From positions 1-41,074 of the forward strand of contig CABZYC010000006.1 of assembly GCA_902529885.1 (NCBI GenBank): DNA of 41,074 nucleotides, given 5' to 3'. Origin of the DNA: an uncultured Candidatus Woesearchaeota archaeon. GTDB taxonomy: Archaea; Nanobdellota; Nanobdellia; Woesearchaeales; GW2011-AR9. Under the pieces are notes generated by a model. The model ran no database searches. It had not been told where the DNA came from and was given only the letters and a program-made list of their open reading frames with translations. Positions 38,470 through 41,074 of the stretch are shown here, one piece after another. A program made the position numbers and the translations under genes. Numbering within the stretch: the first letter of the stretch is position 1; each line of letters begins with the position of its first letter.

Positions 38470-39414
38470 CTATTTCAGTAACCGTTCAGCCACCATAAAA
38501 TATCGAGAGCGTAATATATCGTCCATATCCTGTAAATGAGTGTATAACCGTTTATTACATTGTGTCTTATGAACAAAAGTCCAAACTAATGCGTCCCATT
38601 CCATACTGCCACGTAAAATGGGAGATTTTTGCAATTCAATTAATTCGTTCACTTTATGACGTGTACGGTCAGGGGAGTGGTCTACACAATGCGATTTTAA
38701 AAACATATAAATTTCGTCGGGGTGTGTTTGCGTAATTGCAAAATAAGTTGCAAGCTCACGAAGGTATTGTGTTGCACCATAACATTCAAACTCTAACAAA
38801 ATTTCAGGGATCATCCCGCGGTTAACATAACGTTTTGTATGATTATACGGATTTTGAATTAAAACATTATAAGGTACTGTTTCAGGTTCTAACAATAAAC
38901 GATATTTGTCAGGGACACATGATAATAAAGTGTCTAACTCTTTATTAGTAATAATGTTATGTTCAAGTAATAACCAATATACTGCTTGAAGATCAATTGG
39001 TGTTATACCTCTCTTTAAATCTTCTACCACATTTTCAAGATAGATCTTAACATGATAGTAACTGTGTGGTATACGATATTTTTCTATTTTGCCAACACCA
39101 GAATAATTGTTCAACACCCACTTTTTAGCTAAAGGAAGCACATCGTTCAAACTTGAAACTTTAACAATGCCTCTCCCATTTGAATAATTATGACGTTCAT
39201 AACTTGAAGATTGTTTTATTGGAACTATTTTACTATGATACTTATTTTCTAATAACCAATTGTGAAATAGTTTCATTGATGCACGATGAAAAAGTAGCTT
39301 GAACAAATGTTGACCATTCTGATAAAAAGTGGGGGAACTAACCAAAAAGTGTGAATCACGATTATTATCAATTATGCTTGGGTGAAGTTGGTCAGGATAC
39401 AAAATTTTTTGCAT
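38470..39414 (-). CDS. Divergent deoxyribodipyrimidine photolyase-related (DPRP-like) protein
   Basis: N-term ILYPDQLHPSI...FKLLFHRASMKLFHNWLLENKYHS; middle QYLRELATYFAITQTHPDEIYMFLKS; C-term MEWDALVWTFVHKTQCNKRL. Confidence 0.55.
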   Translation of the reverse strand: MQKILYPDQLHPSIIDNNRDSHFLVSSPTFYQNGQHLFKLLFHRASMKLFHNWLLENKYHSKIVPIKQSSSYERHNYSNGRGIVKVSSLNDVLPLAKKWVLNNYSGVGKIEKYRIPHSYYHVKIYLENVVEDLKRGITPIDLQAVYWLLLEHNIITNKELDTLLSCVPDKYRLLLEPETVPYNVLIQNPYNHTKRYVNRGMIPEILLEFECYGATQYLRELATYFAITQTHPDEIYMFLKSHCVDHSPDRTRHKVNELIELQKSPILRGSMEWDALVWTFVHKTQCNKRLYTHLQDMDDILRSRYFMVAERLLK

Positions 39415-39447
39415 TGTTATATAACCAGGTCATAGATTATTAAAAAT

Positions 39448-40116
39448 TTACCATGCTTTACTTGCTAAGCTAACACATATTGTATAAAAACCAATAAACA
39501 AAATGTAATGCCAGGTGTAACGAAGTAATTGAAAATTTTTATGATAAAAAATATAAAACAAAATTAAGGGGTACGTCCAAGAAATAATAGTGTAAGGGTT
39601 ACCTAATAAACTAATTAAAACAGTTGAAATAAGACCACTATAAAAAGAATATTGCATACTCTTCATACTCCCTAGTTTTACTGCCAGTGTTTCTTTATTA
39701 TCAAGACTGTCTGAAAAGATGTTAGGAATACCATTTAATAAGGAATAACTACTCAAGAAAAGTATGTACGATATAACTGGCAACCATAATGTGTAACCAT
39801 ACAACATTAATCCAATAAAGTGCATTGTTAATCCTAACCAACAAATAAGAATTAGTTGACTAACCCATTTCTTATTTATTAAAAAAGTGCTTAATAATAA
39901 AATGGTTAAAAATGACCAATAATTATCAGACCAAGGATATAATAGGCTTAATAAGCTTAAACTGTAAGATAAAACGTAATGTTTGTGCCTTACTAAAATA
40001 AAAAGTAAAGTTACTAAAAAAATGTAAGCTAAAGGTTGTATAGAGAAAATGTCGCGCCACGTTGCAGCGTGAACAAACAAAACACTTAACAAGCTTATAA
40101 GATGAATATACCACAT
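39448..40116 (-). CDS. Polytopic membrane protein, UbiA prenyltransferase-like, N-terminally short
   Basis: LNGIPNIFSDSLDNKETLAVKLGS resembles the UbiA second Asp motif followed by TLxVxLG. Confidence 0.5.
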   Translation of the reverse strand: MWYIHLISLLSVLFVHAATWRDIFSIQPLAYIFLVTLLFILVRHKHYVLSYSLSLLSLLYPWSDNYWSFLTILLLSTFLINKKWVSQLILICWLGLTMHFIGLMLYGYTLWLPVISYILFLSSYSLLNGIPNIFSDSLDNKETLAVKLGSMKSMQYSFYSGLISTVLISLLGNPYTIISWTYPLILFYIFYHKNFQLLRYTWHYILFIGFYTICVSLASKAW

Positions 40117-40152
40117 AAAACACTAAAAATCATACTGGTTATTAAACACGTC

Positions 40153-40941
40153 TTAACTAAACAATATATGTTTCACAAAATAATAGCCGTGCACAACCAA
40201 GTTTGGTTTAAATGATGTACGGTAAACCCTGCTTGGACGATCTAATAAACGGTTCAACCGGTATTGGTGAATACGTACTATTTGAGAAAAAAAAATACGT
40301 TGGCGCCAAGGCATGGAAGGTAAACGACGCTGAAAATTCTCACAATATTGATTATACCTTTTATCTTGTAACATCATAAATTGTAAAAGTTGCACTGGAC
40401 GATTTTTAGTGTAAGAAGATTCTAACGTACGAAGATTACACCGTTTAAAATCTTGTTCTGGAAAATATACAATCTTACGTTCAATACTATCCTCAACATG
40501 CAAAGTGTACCTACACAATTGTACACCCCTCGCCACACGGCATATGGAGGAATAAAATTTTGGATGTACACGTAATATCCTGCAAACTACTTTTGCTGGA
40601 CCATCCATCTTATCAGATAAATAATTGTCAAAATCGTCAAACGTTTTATTTGAAGGGTCACGCAACTCTTTACGTGCAGCACGAAACATGTTTTCGAACC
40701 ACTCTCTTGGAACACCATACTTCTGGATTAAATAAACCATGAATTCTATATCTTCATCATTAGATATTTTGCCGTTACAAGCTTTCAACCATTCACCATA
40801 TAATAAATCAAATTGTTCTGTTCGTACAGGTACACGTTCAATATATTTTCTGAGCCTGGTCAAAATACGTGCAAAACGGTGAAGATCTTTATAACGGTCA
40901 ATACCAAATAAAGTTAGACTATATTGTACAAGCTCATACAT
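40153..40941 (-). CDS. Phytoene/squalene synthase family-like protein
   Basis: TFDDFDNYLSDKMDGPAKVVCRIL...CRVARGVQLCRYTLHVEDSIERKIVYFPEQDF. Confidence 0.65.
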   Translation of the reverse strand: MYELVQYSLTLFGIDRYKDLHRFARILTRLRKYIERVPVRTEQFDLLYGEWLKACNGKISNDEDIEFMVYLIQKYGVPREWFENMFRAARKELRDPSNKTFDDFDNYLSDKMDGPAKVVCRILRVHPKFYSSICRVARGVQLCRYTLHVEDSIERKIVYFPEQDFKRCNLRTLESSYTKNRPVQLLQFMMLQDKRYNQYCENFQRRLPSMPWRQRIFFSQIVRIHQYRLNRLLDRPSRVYRTSFKPNLVVHGYYFVKHILFS

Positions 40942-40973
40942 GAATTACCATATTTTGGTTAATAATAAAAAGG

Positions 40974-41074
40974 CTATGCTACGTTTTCATCAATATGAGC
41001 AGCCATAATAAAATCATTACGTGTAACTCCACCAGCATCATGCGTGCTAAACTTTAAAATTACATAACCAGAAC
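40974..41074 (-). CDS. Partial CDS: pterin-4a-carbinolamine dehydratase C-terminus
   Basis: ...SGYVILKFSTHDAGGVTRNDFIMAAHIDENVA*; THDAGGxTxxDFxxAxxID pattern. Confidence 0.75.
   Translation of the reverse strand, partial: SGYVILKFSTHDAGGVTRNDFIMAAHIDENVA

Noticed and set aside
1-41074. CRISPR arrays, transposases, integrases, rRNA genes
   Set aside because: Looked for repeat-spacer periodicity, DDE/tyrosine recombinase motifs and rRNA conserved blocks; none seen. Gene content appears chromosomal housekeeping plus lineage-specific genes

Overview
The window is a dense, archaeal, low-GC chromosome segment. Gene content and style suggest a DPANN/Woesearchaeota-like lineage, but that is inference. 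The minus-strand left half carries a 2.9 kaa surface protein, the canonical uS13-uS4-uS11-rpoD-eL18-uL13-uS9-rpoN cluster, priS, rpoL, gatE and a Fic protein. The right half has RtcB flanked by two redox genes, MutY and Nth glycosylases, a CBS+HPF-like protein, eL15, NurA, thioredoxins, several kinase-like proteins, pyrophosphatase, an AbrB-PhoU regulator, an enolase-superfamily/ATP-grasp pair, a voltage-gated K+ channel and two tRNAs (Leu-UAA, Thr-GGU). No rRNA, CRISPR array or transposase was seen. The most interesting candidates are: (1) a right-edge run of photolyase-related, UbiA-like, phytoene-synthase-like and pterin dehydratase genes plus an untracked 58-aa membrane ORF, with apparently degenerate active-site motifs; (2) a translationally coupled FNR-type reductase / RtcB / 2Fe-2S ferredoxin operon; (3) a coupled enolase-superfamily + ATP-grasp pair whose last codons are antisense tRNA-Leu; (4) a Fic protein with an inhibitory-type motif and an overlapping small partner; (5) convergent genes that always abut or overlap, two 50-bp divergent gaps with one central TATA-like element, and hairpin/T-tract elements just upstream of genes. 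All family assignments are from motif reading; no searches were run.
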